Shown in pieces: positions 9,743 to 19,340 of a stretch of 64,000 bases of DNA. Under the pieces are notes generated by a model. It ran no database searches, had not been told where the DNA came from, and saw only the letters and a list, made by a program, of their open reading frames with translations. The position numbers were made by a program, and so were the translations under genes. Numbering within the stretch: the stretch's first letter is position 1; every line of letters starts with the position of its first letter. Origin of the DNA: Nakaseomyces glabratus (lineage: Eukaryota; Ascomycota; Saccharomycetes; Saccharomycetales; Saccharomycetaceae); contig NC_088961.1 in the NCBI RefSeq assembly GCF_010111755.1, forward strand, positions 248,001 to 312,000, written 5' to 3'.

Positions 9743-11089
9743 CTACTTAGCTTTGTGTAGTGAAAGCTGAGACATGGACTTCTCTTGTATTTCATGCTTC
9801 TTAAAAGCAGGTATTGCGAATTTCTCTGTAAATTTCTGGCCTGGTAAAATTGGTGCAATCTCCAAAATACTTTTAATCTGAGCTTCATAATCATCACCTT
9901 CAGGTATATGCTTATAAATATAATGATCAATATCATCACCCGGATTAGCTTTCCTGAATAGTTTTGGATGAAATTCAACCCCATCCTCAAGTCTTTTCTT
10001 CCGTAGCTGTCTTTGGTAGTCTTCAATTTTGAACTTTTCTTCCGTTGCGACTTCATGATCCCGAACTGCCAAGGCATCAGTAACCTTCTTCCACAATCTA
10101 CGTGACTCATATTCACCTTGCTCTTCCAATGGCCTAACCTTTGGTTTCAAAGGTTTATTTTTATGAGTATCAAATAAGACGGTCTTTTTCGCATGCTTTT
10201 CTCTTAAATCTTTAATGTACATAATATCATTCCATTTACCACTAATTTGATAATATTCTTTACCCTTTTTGTCCTTGATAACACCTTCAATCGCATCATA
10301 AGTACCAGATATAAAACCTTTGGTTTTGAACTCAACATCTACCTCATATTTTGGACCTTTAATTATCATGTGGTCCCCGACCTCCATTCTCATCTTACCA
10401 AATAGGATTCCTCTTGCATAAATATTTGGTTGCGACAATGTATACTTTTCTGGCTTGCCGTCCTTATCTTTCATGTCAAGAAATTGTAAAATTGTTTCAC
10501 CAGCCATTATAGCAGCAGATGAGTTACCCAAAAATCTGGACTTTGGGATTACGACACCATCGACTCTTATATTGGATTCAGGAATCATATAAAAGTATGC
10601 AGATTCAGGCGGATGGTGACATGTCTGTTCAGCGATATAGAAAGCCTGCTGTTTATTAGGGAGATCCCAATAGCAGGTAAAATGTTCACCTAATACAGGG
10701 TTTAAGGGCTTTTTAACAGCTTTGGGTGCAATATGCCAACCAGCTAAATACCATTTCACAATCTTTACAAACCTCTGTAATTCATCCTTTTCTTGATGGG
10801 CATCTAAAACAATATCAGGAAATTGTAACTGGTTTGTGATTCTCTCTAGCATTGACTTCTTCTCAAGAATAAAGGTCGGTAATGTGATTTTACTCAAATC
10901 ACATCCCGGCTTCAATTGTGCTATGATACTCAACAGTATATTTTGGCCGGATTCATCATTCTCATCAATATCATCCGTATCTATATTTTCATTACTTTTG
11001 GAACTGATAGACACTTTTGACATGCTTTCTGATAAGGAAGTTGAAGAATGAGAAGCAGAGTTCCCTTTGATTTTTAAACTGTCCTTCAT
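9743..11089 (-). CDS. OSH7: Oxysterol-binding protein homologue, Osh6/Osh7 type
   Basis: A lipid transfer protein of the short ORP subgroup. Osh6 and Osh7 move phosphatidylserine from the ER to the plasma membrane in exchange for PI4P. The product from the ATG at 11089 is 448 residues. The frame continues eight codons upstream only to a TTG, so the ATG was chosen. After a low-complexity N-terminus the OSBP-related domain fills residues about 45-430. It contains the LPTFILEKKSMLERI lid region and the family signature EQTCHHPPES at 154-163. The sequence is similar to both S. cerevisiae OSH7 (YHR001W) and OSH6 (YKR003W). The adjacent centromere and QCR10 favour the OSH7 position. Relative to S. 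cerevisiae the gene is on the other side of the centromere and inverted. Confidence 0.93.
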   Translation of the reverse strand: MKDSLKIKGNSASHSSTSLSESMSKVSISSKSNENIDTDDIDENDESGQNILLSIIAQLKPGCDLSKITLPTFILEKKSMLERITNQLQFPDIVLDAHQEKDELQRFVKIVKWYLAGWHIAPKAVKKPLNPVLGEHFTCYWDLPNKQQAFYIAEQTCHHPPESAYFYMIPESNIRVDGVVIPKSRFLGNSSAAIMAGETILQFLDMKDKDGKPEKYTLSQPNIYARGILFGKMRMEVGDHMIIKGPKYEVDVEFKTKGFISGTYDAIEGVIKDKKGKEYYQISGKWNDIMYIKDLREKHAKKTVLFDTHKNKPLKPKVRPLEEQGEYESRRLWKKVTDALAVRDHEVATEEKFKIEDYQRQLRKKRLEDGVEFHPKLFRKANPGDDIDHYIYKHIPEGDDYEAQIKSILEIAPILPGQKFTEKFAIPAFKKHEIQEKSMSQLSLHKAK

Positions 11090-12344
11090 TTTTAGATCTT
11101 CAATTCTATTCAATCAAATTATAAATACTATCTTAACTTTCATTCACTTTCATATTATAATTTTAATAAAGTCAATTACTAACTAAGACTTAATCTAGGC
11201 TTGGTATAACCATAATATATATTAGAGTTCCTTGATTTTCTCCCCTGGGATCCCGTACAGCAATCCTTGCATAATTTTTTTCACATTGCATCTCACCCAA
11301 TTCATGCTCTCCCAACTGATATCCTTCTCACCTTACAGAAAGGGAATTTGAAAAATTTCAGAAGGACATAACAAAAATCAGGTAAAGATATATCACATGA
11401 CTAATAAATTATCATGAAATTAATATGTTTATTTTTCTTTCATTTGTAAAAATAAACTTAAGTTGTAAAATAATTATGGGCATGTGTTCCGAAACAAAAA
11501 GTCAAGTTGATCATCCATAATAATTCGGCAAGTAATTGTACTGTTCAAGTATTGATGAATAGATGTATAACCATCGTTAAGATTTATTTTCTATTGTTGA
11601 ACATAGATTACTTCCCTAATGCAACATCTACACGAGTCATTTTTGAATTTGTTTTATTTGAACATGTTTACTATGGAGCAATTTGGTGAATGCATATGGG
11701 ATTTAATTGTCAATGCGAAGAATTACTATGAAGTGGAGTATAAATTGAGATAATTCAAATGAAATGATTATCCTTTGGCTCACTCTTTTGTTATCTTTAA
11801 CGCGTTTTGACGATTATGAGCAGTGGCATAACGTATTGGTATTTTTATAATTGTGCTTACGTTCAAGAATCACAATACTAGTGATGGGCAGTTTTTTCTT
11901 TGTTAGTATTATAATATGATCATCACAACCTCATTAGTTAAATCGCAATGACCAATAGTTCAAAAGTTAATATAAGAAGTTTACTACATGATTGTGGTTT
12001 TAATAAAATAATATCCATGTTAAGTCCAGTTTATTGAATTTGAAGTTGACATCAGGGAAATAATATTAGTTGACCAATGACAATAGGGGATTTTGAGCAT
12101 GTGGATGAACATTATATACGAAGAGATATTCATAGTTTTGCGATTTTTGTTTCAATCATTCTGAGTTATCGGTAATTCCCTTTATGCCAAACTCATCCCA
12201 TTAATATATATTAAAGTAAATACGGAAGCAAGGCTTATTAAATAAGTGACTTTTTATTTGATATAGAATCTAATTCAATTTTAATTATAAGCATATTACT
12301 ACTTCAAAATATCCATTACGATAACACATAAGTTAAATAATAGA
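11090..12344. other. Pericentromeric intergenic region
   Basis: A 1.25-kb, strongly AT-rich spacer between divergent OSH7 and QCR10. It holds the centromere (11392-11501). The rest has no frame longer than about 60 codons, and no repeats or RNA genes that I can recognise. Confidence 0.7.
11392..11501 (+). other. CEN: Point centromere (CDEI-CDEII-CDEIII)
   Basis: CDEI is a perfect RTCACRTG match, ATCACATG at 11392-11399, the Cbf1 site. CDEII is the following 77 bases (11400-11476), which contain only 10 G or C (about 87% A+T) with T and A runs. CDEIII spans 11477-11501. It keeps the essential core TTCCGAAA (11487-11494, central CCG at 11489-11491), the upstream TG pairs at 11477-11478 and 11483-11484, and the downstream A run; the CBF3 complex binds this element. 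Element order and spacing fit point centromeres of Saccharomycetaceae. The location between OSH7 and QCR10 matches the CEN8 neighbourhood of S. cerevisiae, which is independent support. Confidence 0.88.
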
Positions 12345-12769
12345 ATGGTTTCGGTATGTGTTAATTATTCCTGTACAAATATTTGTACATCTTCTTTTTT
12401 GTTTGAATGTAATATATTGCAACGTTACTAACAAAAGGCTATATTTCGAGTCACTATTTAAAAGAGGAATGTTCTAATAAGGGTTGGTAGTATATTCTGG
12501 GTTCATTCTTATATGTGATTTGATTTGACAATTAGGTGAAGTATATCTCTAGACTAGCTGCTGCTCCAGGCTTACACTTCGGCAAGATCTCTTTCAAGAA
12601 TCTTTTGAACTACTCTCCTAATTTAATGGTATGGGGAGCTACCTCTTTTGCTGGTATTCTAGTGTTTGTTGAGGGTTGGCCGTTATTCCAACAGACTTTG
12701 TTCCAAAAGATTCCAGTCTTCGGATCCCATTGGATCAAGGAGATTCCACCAGAGGACAAATCAAACTAA
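12345..12769 (+). CDS. QCR10: Ubiquinol-cytochrome c reductase subunit 10, two exons
   Basis: A small accessory subunit of mitochondrial complex III in the inner membrane. Exon 1 is only nine bases (12345-12353, Met-Val-Ser). The intron is 12354-12535, with donor GTATGT, branch point TACTAAC at 12426-12432 and acceptor TAG at 12533-12535. Exon 2 is 12536-12769. The exon 2 frame has a stop directly before the acceptor, so splicing is required for an ATG start. The product is 80 residues (77 in S. cerevisiae). It has the conserved GLHFGKISFKNL segment, the YSPNLMVWG transition into one membrane span, and the C-terminal IPPEDKSN. S. cerevisiae QCR10 (YHR001W-A) is also spliced near its start and lies between OSH7 and LEU5. 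Confidence 0.92.
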
Positions 12770-13521
12770 ACTAATATTCCGCATATTTATTCTTATCTCA
12801 TTTTACAATATTCACATCCAGTGTTGCAAAATATATTCGGTTTTTATTTTGACACCATCAAGTAAATACTATTTATTCAATGTATCTTTTATTATAATAT
12901 TTTTTTCTCTTTGGTCAGTCTAGGTCTATATATAATCGGCTTAAATTTAAAATTCTGCTGGGCTTTTGATTTCACCTCAAGCAAATCTAGTAATTCATTT
13001 ACTATTTGCAAAACAGCAGAGAAGGTTTCACAAACATTCCATCTATTTTACCTCGAGAAAGAAGATGTTACTCCAATTAACCATTTACGTCTAGAGAGCC
13101 TGATTTCAGCACAGCAGAATGTATAATACACACTACTTGGTATAAGTACAGTTAAACTATGCCATATAGAACAAATATGTTCAACAATGACTATTGTGAA
13201 CTGACCATTGCACAACTTCATGAATCCATACGATACTGGAGAAAGATATCAACTGGAAGATCTTCTCTTGACTATAATCTCTTTCCGAACTCGGAGCACC
13301 CTTGTAGCATTAAATTCTGCGGGGGCCAGGGAAAAGAAAAAATTAAGTGCCATCACATCATTTATTGGTGAAGCAAAGAAAGTCTGCGGGCTGTGTAAGT
13401 AGATCCATATTTAAGCAATGAAGATTCGAAAATCGCAGGGAGACATTCTATATAAACTCACTTTTGTGAATATCTAAAAGTTCACAACTGTCATAAATTT
13501 GAGGACTAATATTAGTATTGG
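12770..13521. other. Intergenic between QCR10 and LEU5
   Basis: A 752-base spacer that holds only one questionable small frame (13220-13402, listed separately). No repeat or RNA gene was recognised. Confidence 0.5.
13220..13402 (+). CDS. Questionable 60-codon open frame
   Basis: An ATG frame of 60 codons with a mixed, protein-like composition (acidic/leucine segment QLEDLLLTIISF, then a lysine-rich part, ending in KKVCGLCK). An overlapping frame at 13159-13371 is also open, which weakens the case. No family is recognised, and a frame of this length is expected by chance in this much intergenic DNA. It is kept only as a candidate small gene or relic. Confidence 0.12.
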   Translation: MNPYDTGERYQLEDLLLTIISFRTRSTLVALNSAGAREKKKLSAITSFIGEAKKVCGLCK

Positions 13522-14610
13522 ATGTCAAAGAGTGATGGGTCTTCCGAGCAGCATATATTGAATAGTGAAAACGAAATAGCGATGACTAAAACTAACAATC
13601 GTCAGGCGGTCGACAAGAACTCATTAGATTACGTTGTGCGGTCCGGCCTTGCTGGAGGTGTATCTGGTTCTTGTGCAAAAACACTCATAGCCCCTCTGGA
13701 TCGAATAAAAATTTTATTTCAAACGTCGAATCCCCATTATAGTAAATATGCGGGATCCCTGGTTGGACTTTATGAGGCAGCAAAGCATATTTGGATAAAT
13801 GATGGTATTCGTGGGTTCTTTCAAGGCCACTCGGTAACTTTATTGAGAATATTCCCATATGCTGCTGTCAAATTTGTGGCATATGAACAAATTAGGAGTA
13901 TACTAATACCATCGAGAGAATATGAATCTCATTGGAGAAGACTTGCCAGCGGTTCATTAGCAGGATTATGCAGTGTGTTCATAACTTATCCTTTGGATTT
14001 GACTAGAGTACGACTTGCTTATGTAACGGAACACAAAAGGGTAAAACTAAGAGACATAGTGAAGACAATATACCATGAACCAGCATCGGAAGGGCTAACT
14101 TCGCATTTGCTTGTGCCAAAATGGTTTGCCCATTGGTGTAATTTCTACAGAGGCTATGTACCAACCGTTCTTGGCATGATTCCTTATGCTGGTGTTTCTT
14201 TTTTTGCTCACGATTTAATTCACGATATCATGAAATCTTCATTAATGGCGCCATACGCTGTCAAACAATTATCTAGTCAAGAAGAGTTAGAAAGAAAAAA
14301 ATTGAGGCAGAAAACTCCGTTAAGAACTTGGGCAGAATTAGTTGCCGGAGGTCTGTCTGGTATTTTATCTCAGACAGCTGCCTATCCCTTAGAGATTATA
14401 AGAAGAAGATTACAAGTCAGCACTTTGAGTCCGAGGAAGATGTACGACCACAAATTTCAGTCAATCTCCAGTATTGCGAGAATAATCTACCAAGAAAAAG
14501 GCTGGAGAGGATTTTTTGTAGGTTTAAGCATTGGCTACATCAAAGTTACGCCAATGGTGGCATGCAGCTTTTTTGTTTATGAAAGAATGAAATGGCATTT
14601 GGGTATTTAG
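13522..14610 (+). CDS. LEU5: Mitochondrial coenzyme A carrier
   Basis: An inner-membrane protein of the mitochondrial carrier family needed for coenzyme A accumulation in the matrix, and so for leucine synthesis. The 362-residue product (about 357 in S. cerevisiae) has three repeats with the carrier signature: PLDRIK at 58-63, PLDLTR at 157-162 and PLEIIR at 289-294, each at the end of an odd-numbered helix. Gly-rich segments (FFQGHSVTLLRIFPY, FYRGYVPTVLGMIPY, FFVGLSIGYIKVTP) mark the even-numbered helices. The start is the first in-frame ATG. It lies immediately downstream of QCR10 as in S. cerevisiae (YHR001W-A, YHR002W). Confidence 0.94.
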   Translation: MSKSDGSSEQHILNSENEIAMTKTNNRQAVDKNSLDYVVRSGLAGGVSGSCAKTLIAPLDRIKILFQTSNPHYSKYAGSLVGLYEAAKHIWINDGIRGFFQGHSVTLLRIFPYAAVKFVAYEQIRSILIPSREYESHWRRLASGSLAGLCSVFITYPLDLTRVRLAYVTEHKRVKLRDIVKTIYHEPASEGLTSHLLVPKWFAHWCNFYRGYVPTVLGMIPYAGVSFFAHDLIHDIMKSSLMAPYAVKQLSSQEELERKKLRQKTPLRTWAELVAGGLSGILSQTAAYPLEIIRRRLQVSTLSPRKMYDHKFQSISSIARIIYQEKGWRGFFVGLSIGYIKVTPMVACSFFVYERMKWHLGI

Positions 14611-14828
14611 TATTATTTTATTCATATTCATCCTTATATACCGAGACTTTTTTGCATCAAAGAAATACTCTACATTTTGCATAACTCAACAATTTGAGAT
14701 AAATTTCGACTTGAATACTATTCATGAGCTATATTAGTAATTACATTGGGTTTCTCTTGATGCTCATACTTAGTTATTTTTCTACAATCGGCATATCTAT
14801 AAACTGGCGTAAGTCAGATTAGATTATA

Positions 14829-16145
14829 CTATCTGTATCGAGAATAGTACAGTTCTTCCTCAAATCGTTGATTCACCAAATCTATCACATCTTGGCTATA
14901 AACATCTGATAAAGCTTCCTTACCATTCAGAATTCTTTGCTCATGTTCCTTTTGTTCCTCTTTGGTAAGTACAACAACGTTTTGCAGAGAGACAGGTTTT
15001 TTTGGATCCCACTTAGATAATGTTAGTCTTGTAGAAAACCCACTAACTGGAGATTTTCCTCTGAAGACCTCTTCGACTATATAACCGACCTCTTTCAAAG
15101 CAATTGGGACTCTTTGATCTGGCATACCAATTCTGGTCATCTGGCCAGCCAACGATTGATAAATGCCATCATAGACTTTGATTCTGTTCTTACCTTCAAT
15201 TGGATTCATTGGATAACCAGAAACCTTGGTTAATATCCAAGTTGCAATAGTTAAACCAAAGATACCAGGCATAGTCCCTAATACTGGCAAAATACGAACT
15301 CTAAAATCCTTTAGGGCGCTCAATTCACCCACCTTACCCTTACTATACTCATCATCTGGCAACGGCAACAGTTTTGCCTTCCTTGGATCAGGTTTTTCTG
15401 CACTGAATACAACATTTATACCAGTAGTAATACCTTTTATTTTCAATCTTCTTCTTACTGCTCTTGCTAAAGGATCTTCTTCTGTAATTGTTATATCACC
15501 AACATTTATCCTAGTTGGATCACTCTTTGTAGAAGCACCCATCGATGAAATCACCTCAATTTTGTTGCTGTATGTAAATTCTAATAGGTCAACCTTCGTG
15601 TCAATGTTATCAATACAGTCGACTACCATAGTAGGCTTGCCACCTCCTAATAGTAATTCCTCACCATTTTCCTTGTTCCAAAGAGAGTTAATAGCCTCAA
15701 TCTGACACCAAGGCGCTATTTTTTCCATATGTGCTTTCAAGCAGTCGACTTTAGAGGCACCTACATCTTCTAAAGTTGCACAACTATGTCTGTTCAAAGA
15801 GCTTAGTGATACTTGATCGAAATCAATCACTCTAATCTTCTTACAACCTGATCTGATTAGCATTGTAACAACCCAAGAACCCACACCACCTGCACCAACA
15901 ACAACGATATATTGGTTCTTCAACTTCTCCATACCATCCTCACCCAAGAAGGCATAGTTACGTGCCAGCTGTTCACGAAATAAATTATCATCATATTCCC
16001 TTTTCAGCATCTTTTTCACTGAAACCTGTTGAGTAATAGCATCCTTCTGCTCTACATACTTTTTCCAAGCGACTTCTGCAATTTTAGTCAAAGTGATAGT
16101 CACTGCTGCAGTTACTGCTACTAATTTCCAGTGATCTTTACCCAT
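14829..16145 (-). CDS. TCD1: tRNA threonylcarbamoyladenosine dehydratase (E1-like)
   Basis: An ATP-dependent enzyme that cyclises t6A to ct6A at position 37 of ANN-decoding tRNAs, acting at the mitochondrial outer membrane in yeast. The 438-residue product starts with a hydrophobic anchor (about residues 7-25). A ThiF/MoeB/E1 fold follows, with the nucleotide-binding GAGGVGSW at 84-91, the RVIDFDQVSLSSLNRHSC segment, and the VVDCIDNIDTK loop near 175. S. cerevisiae has two similar proteins, Tcd1 (YHR003C) and Tcd2 (YKL027W). Placement between LEU5 and NEM1 in the same orientation identifies the TCD1 position. The start is the only early in-frame ATG and gives a family-like length (about 429). 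Confidence 0.93.
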   Translation of the reverse strand: MGKDHWKLVAVTAAVTITLTKIAEVAWKKYVEQKDAITQQVSVKKMLKREYDDNLFREQLARNYAFLGEDGMEKLKNQYIVVVGAGGVGSWVVTMLIRSGCKKIRVIDFDQVSLSSLNRHSCATLEDVGASKVDCLKAHMEKIAPWCQIEAINSLWNKENGEELLLGGGKPTMVVDCIDNIDTKVDLLEFTYSNKIEVISSMGASTKSDPTRINVGDITITEEDPLARAVRRRLKIKGITTGINVVFSAEKPDPRKAKLLPLPDDEYSKGKVGELSALKDFRVRILPVLGTMPGIFGLTIATWILTKVSGYPMNPIEGKNRIKVYDGIYQSLAGQMTRIGMPDQRVPIALKEVGYIVEEVFRGKSPVSGFSTRLTLSKWDPKKPVSLQNVVVLTKEEQKEHEQRILNGKEALSDVYSQDVIDLVNQRFEEELYYSRYR

Positions 16146-16662
16146 CTTGGCTCACTCAAAGCTTTATGAAGAGATCTTGCTGGAAATAAAAAGTCAAAGT
16201 AGTAGTGATCTATTTAAATACAGATTTTAGCACTTACTATACTAAATGTATTAGATTCTTAATGAGCTCATCGCAAAGTGAAAAAATGTTTTAAGTGATA
16301 AAAAAGTAAACATCCAGGACCCTCACATTAAAGATTACCCGCAATATCAAATTATTGTATACATGGTGGGATACGGGATTGTATGAATAATACAACCAAG
16401 CTATATATGACAACAGGTATCGGCTAAAATCTGTGATCACCTTTTTCAAGAGCATGAATACAGAATAAAACAAACACAGAATACAGAATATTACAATATC
16501 AATCTTCAGTCTATTGAAGTTATTTAATCTATGCTAGTTAAAAAAATAAAAGAAATGCAAATGATTTGATGAGCTAACTCCCACCTAACTTTATCGTAAC
16601 GATTAATTTTTTGAGATTACTTTATCTAATACAATAATTTATCAATCTTTAAAAGTCTCGTT
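16146..16662. other. Intergenic between NEM1 and TCD1
   Basis: A 517-base AT-rich spacer between two minus-strand genes (NEM1 3' end, TCD1 promoter). The only frame is 60 codons without family resemblance. Nothing else was seen. Confidence 0.5.
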
Positions 16663-18057
16663 TTAGCTCAATTGAAAGGCTTTTTCAGAATTTTTTAGTG
16701 CCAAAACATTTCGTACATCAGTGGTATACCTCAAAGCTTCAAGAAACGGAAGCAAGTTTAGTAACTCAGTATCAGTTGGATCACTTATCCACCCTTCAAC
16801 TTGTATGGCATTATCTACATGCATGGCGTAACTGACAGGGCTATTGTCGATAATAACGACATCTGTCAATGGGATCGTAGCATTTTTGGAGTAGGGATCC
16901 TTGATATTGCCAAGATCTTTAATATATCCAACACCATCTCTTGCAATACAATGGTTTCTGTACATGCGCTGAGTAAATGAGCCAGAGAACGAACTCTCCA
17001 ACCAATCTATAACTGGATCTGCATATTCCTTCATAGATGCAGTAAAGATAATGAGGTTATACCATTTACAGACCTTTGAGAGAAATAAATCACAATACGG
17101 TCGCTTATGAACATAATATAATGTAGATACACCACTTATAGCAAATCTAACCTCAATTATATGGGCTTGAGAAGAATTACTATGTGTTGTACCCCTCGAT
17201 ACGGAGTGAATTAAAGTTTCATCAAGGTCGATTACTAAAGTCTTTTTCTTCTCAGAATATAGGATTGATCTTGGAATAAGCTTTTTAGGAAATTGAAATC
17301 GCCCCATACTTTTTGTGCCAAGAATATTTGATGTATGCGATGGGGTACTAGTTGTTTTTTTCCCCCTATCCTTTTGACTTGAATTTTGACTTGAATCCTT
17401 ATTGGTTGGAAGTAATGAACCCTTTAATGCATCCTTCTGCAATTCCATGACTTCACCACTTATGAGATCATCTTCTATTGCCTCCTCAATGACATTCAGC
17501 CTTTTAGAAGGACTATTGTCCTTATTAGTTGCGGGCGATTGAGATAAATGTTCATTTTCTGTGGCTTTACCGCGCCTTCTAACACTATGCTCAATCAAGC
17601 TTAATGGAAAGGTCAATATAAACCAAACGAAAAGAGTGGGTTTTATTAGAATGTAATTAGGAAAGAATGTAATTATTGACCAGACTACAATAAAGAATTT
17701 CAGTCCTCTGGACATCTGACCATCTATATCTTTCTCCTCATCTTCATCTGATACTGGTTTGATTTCTATTTTATTATTAGAAACATTCCTTGTTTTACTA
17801 TCCCGATCCTTTTGAGCTCCATCTTTATCTTGTATCAGTGGGTTAACCTTTCTCAGTTTCAAGACAGAGTCATCATTAACCCGGATTTGAGCTTTTGTAT
17901 TTAAACACTTATCATTACCTTCAGTATCTTGATTTGTGTGCTCTTCATTATCTACAACATGTTTAGAATCCACCAACTGTTCCTTGCGATTCTTCTTCAC
18001 CTTGAAATGGTCAATCGGTAAAACAAGGTATTCATAAACATATGACAGTGCATTCAT
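16663..18057 (-). CDS. NEM1: Nem1 phosphatase catalytic subunit (Nem1-Spo7)
   Basis: The HAD-type serine/threonine phosphatase at the nuclear/ER membrane that dephosphorylates and activates the phosphatidate phosphatase Pah1, thereby setting triacylglycerol versus phospholipid synthesis and nuclear shape. The 464-residue product starts at the ATG at 18057; three more codons upstream lead only to a TTG. It has a charged N-terminus, a hydrophobic hairpin at about 119-155 for membrane insertion, and a low-complexity linker. The FCP1/SCP catalytic domain lies at about 268-450, with the DLDET motif (Asp277, Asp279). VVIIDNSPVSYAMHVDNAI near 400 supplies the other conserved residues. It follows TCD1 as in S. 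cerevisiae (YHR003C, YHR004C; about 446 residues). Confidence 0.94.
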   Translation of the reverse strand: MNALSYVYEYLVLPIDHFKVKKNRKEQLVDSKHVVDNEEHTNQDTEGNDKCLNTKAQIRVNDDSVLKLRKVNPLIQDKDGAQKDRDSKTRNVSNNKIEIKPVSDEDEEKDIDGQMSRGLKFFIVVWSIITFFPNYILIKPTLFVWFILTFPLSLIEHSVRRRGKATENEHLSQSPATNKDNSPSKRLNVIEEAIEDDLISGEVMELQKDALKGSLLPTNKDSSQNSSQKDRGKKTTSTPSHTSNILGTKSMGRFQFPKKLIPRSILYSEKKKTLVIDLDETLIHSVSRGTTHSNSSQAHIIEVRFAISGVSTLYYVHKRPYCDLFLSKVCKWYNLIIFTASMKEYADPVIDWLESSFSGSFTQRMYRNHCIARDGVGYIKDLGNIKDPYSKNATIPLTDVVIIDNSPVSYAMHVDNAIQVEGWISDPTDTELLNLLPFLEALRYTTDVRNVLALKNSEKAFQLS

Positions 18058-19340
18058 CAAGTACAACCTCTTTCAAACAGATTAATTTAATTACAGTTAT
18101 TTGTTAACCTTTTTGCAGTAAGTAAAAATAACTGACTAGTTTATAATAATTAGTGGTAGAGATAGAAATATAATTACCAGTAATCCCAAAACCTCAGTGT
18201 CAGTCAATATAGTGCCTCCCTAAAACAAATAAGTAGACTTTGAGCAATCAGTATAGTTCAGCAAAATATCTAAGATTTCAATGCAATTGATATTGATAAG
18301 TAATGAATTATTTCTACCTTGAATCGATAATTTATAACCGCAGCTCGCTGCACTGAACAAATGGCTTTCTTTCCGATGCACACCTGTTTGACAATTCTCT
18401 TATCGGCGTTCTTATCGTATCCACCAATGAATGAACCAACAAAAAAAAGGATTATATATCTCAGAAGTGGTATAGGTTATACTGATATCTTAATTACGAT
18501 GCTTACCTTGGAATACAAGTTTTCAATGCTTTATCCTTTCTATATGTGTTTTCAAAATCAGGTAATTTCAACGGATCGATTCGGCTTTTTATCACATGGC
18601 AAGACCCAACAAGGCCATCGATCGAGGAACGAGATGAAGGTAATACTAACACGAGAAACGTGGAACTATGATGGAGAAGAAATAACACATAAGTTCATCA
18701 TGGCTGGATCAATCTCAATATGTCGGTAGAACGTTCTATGATATATTCCTTTAATAGAAGCTGGAGAGAGTTTTCTGGAAAGTGATTATCCTGTAATGTA
18801 ATTCGTCACTGACCCTCGAACAAAGCGTGTATGCTTGCTACCAAAATGGTCTCACCAATTACTTGTACGCCATCAAATAGTTTTTATTTAATATTGTACG
18901 TTACTATCGTTCTATTTTATATACAAAATTCTCTTTCTTACAAGAAGAGAGGAGTTTTGTTACTACCAAGCTTAGAAATTACAAGATCTCTAAAGAATCA
19001 ATGATAGAATGGGCTATGGATACATATCTTCATAAATATCTATTAATGTATTGTTTATATTATAGTTTATAACTTTAATCGATCTCAATCGTCATTCTTG
19101 TGTGAGTTTTAAGATATGACTCCAATGAGTTAGTTGCCTTATTGACAAAATTTGTGAAAACCGGAAACATGGTGAATCAAATTTATGAATGTCACATATA
19201 GACGTAGTAGTTGAAATAATTCCTCAGCAAAGGTACCAGAACTGTTCAATAGTTGCATTGCGTCAATTACTCGGTGTTTATTCAGAAAGAAGTTCTTTTA
19301 GAAATACCAATTGGACTAAAGATTCTAGTGTCATTACAGA
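18058..19340. other. Intergenic between NEM1 and NAT4 (synteny junction)
   Basis: A 1.28-kb spacer between divergent genes where the S. cerevisiae chromosome VIII-like block ends and the chromosome XIII-like block begins. It holds one uncertain 122-codon frame (18361-18729). No tRNA, LTR or other repeat that would explain the junction was recognised. Confidence 0.5.
18361..18729 (+). CDS. Questionable 122-codon open frame
   Basis: An ATG-initiated frame with a hydrophobic signal-like N-terminus (MAFFPMHTCLTILLSAFLSY), then a mixed remainder. It is the longest ATG frame in the intergenic DNA but resembles no family I know. Its length is near what chance gives in this amount of spacer. It may be a small lineage-specific secreted or membrane protein, or nothing. 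Confidence 0.15.
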   Translation: MAFFPMHTCLTILLSAFLSYPPMNEPTKKRIIYLRSGIGYTDILITMLTLEYKFSMLYPFYMCFQNQVISTDRFGFLSHGKTQQGHRSRNEMKVILTRETWNYDGEEITHKFIMAGSISICR

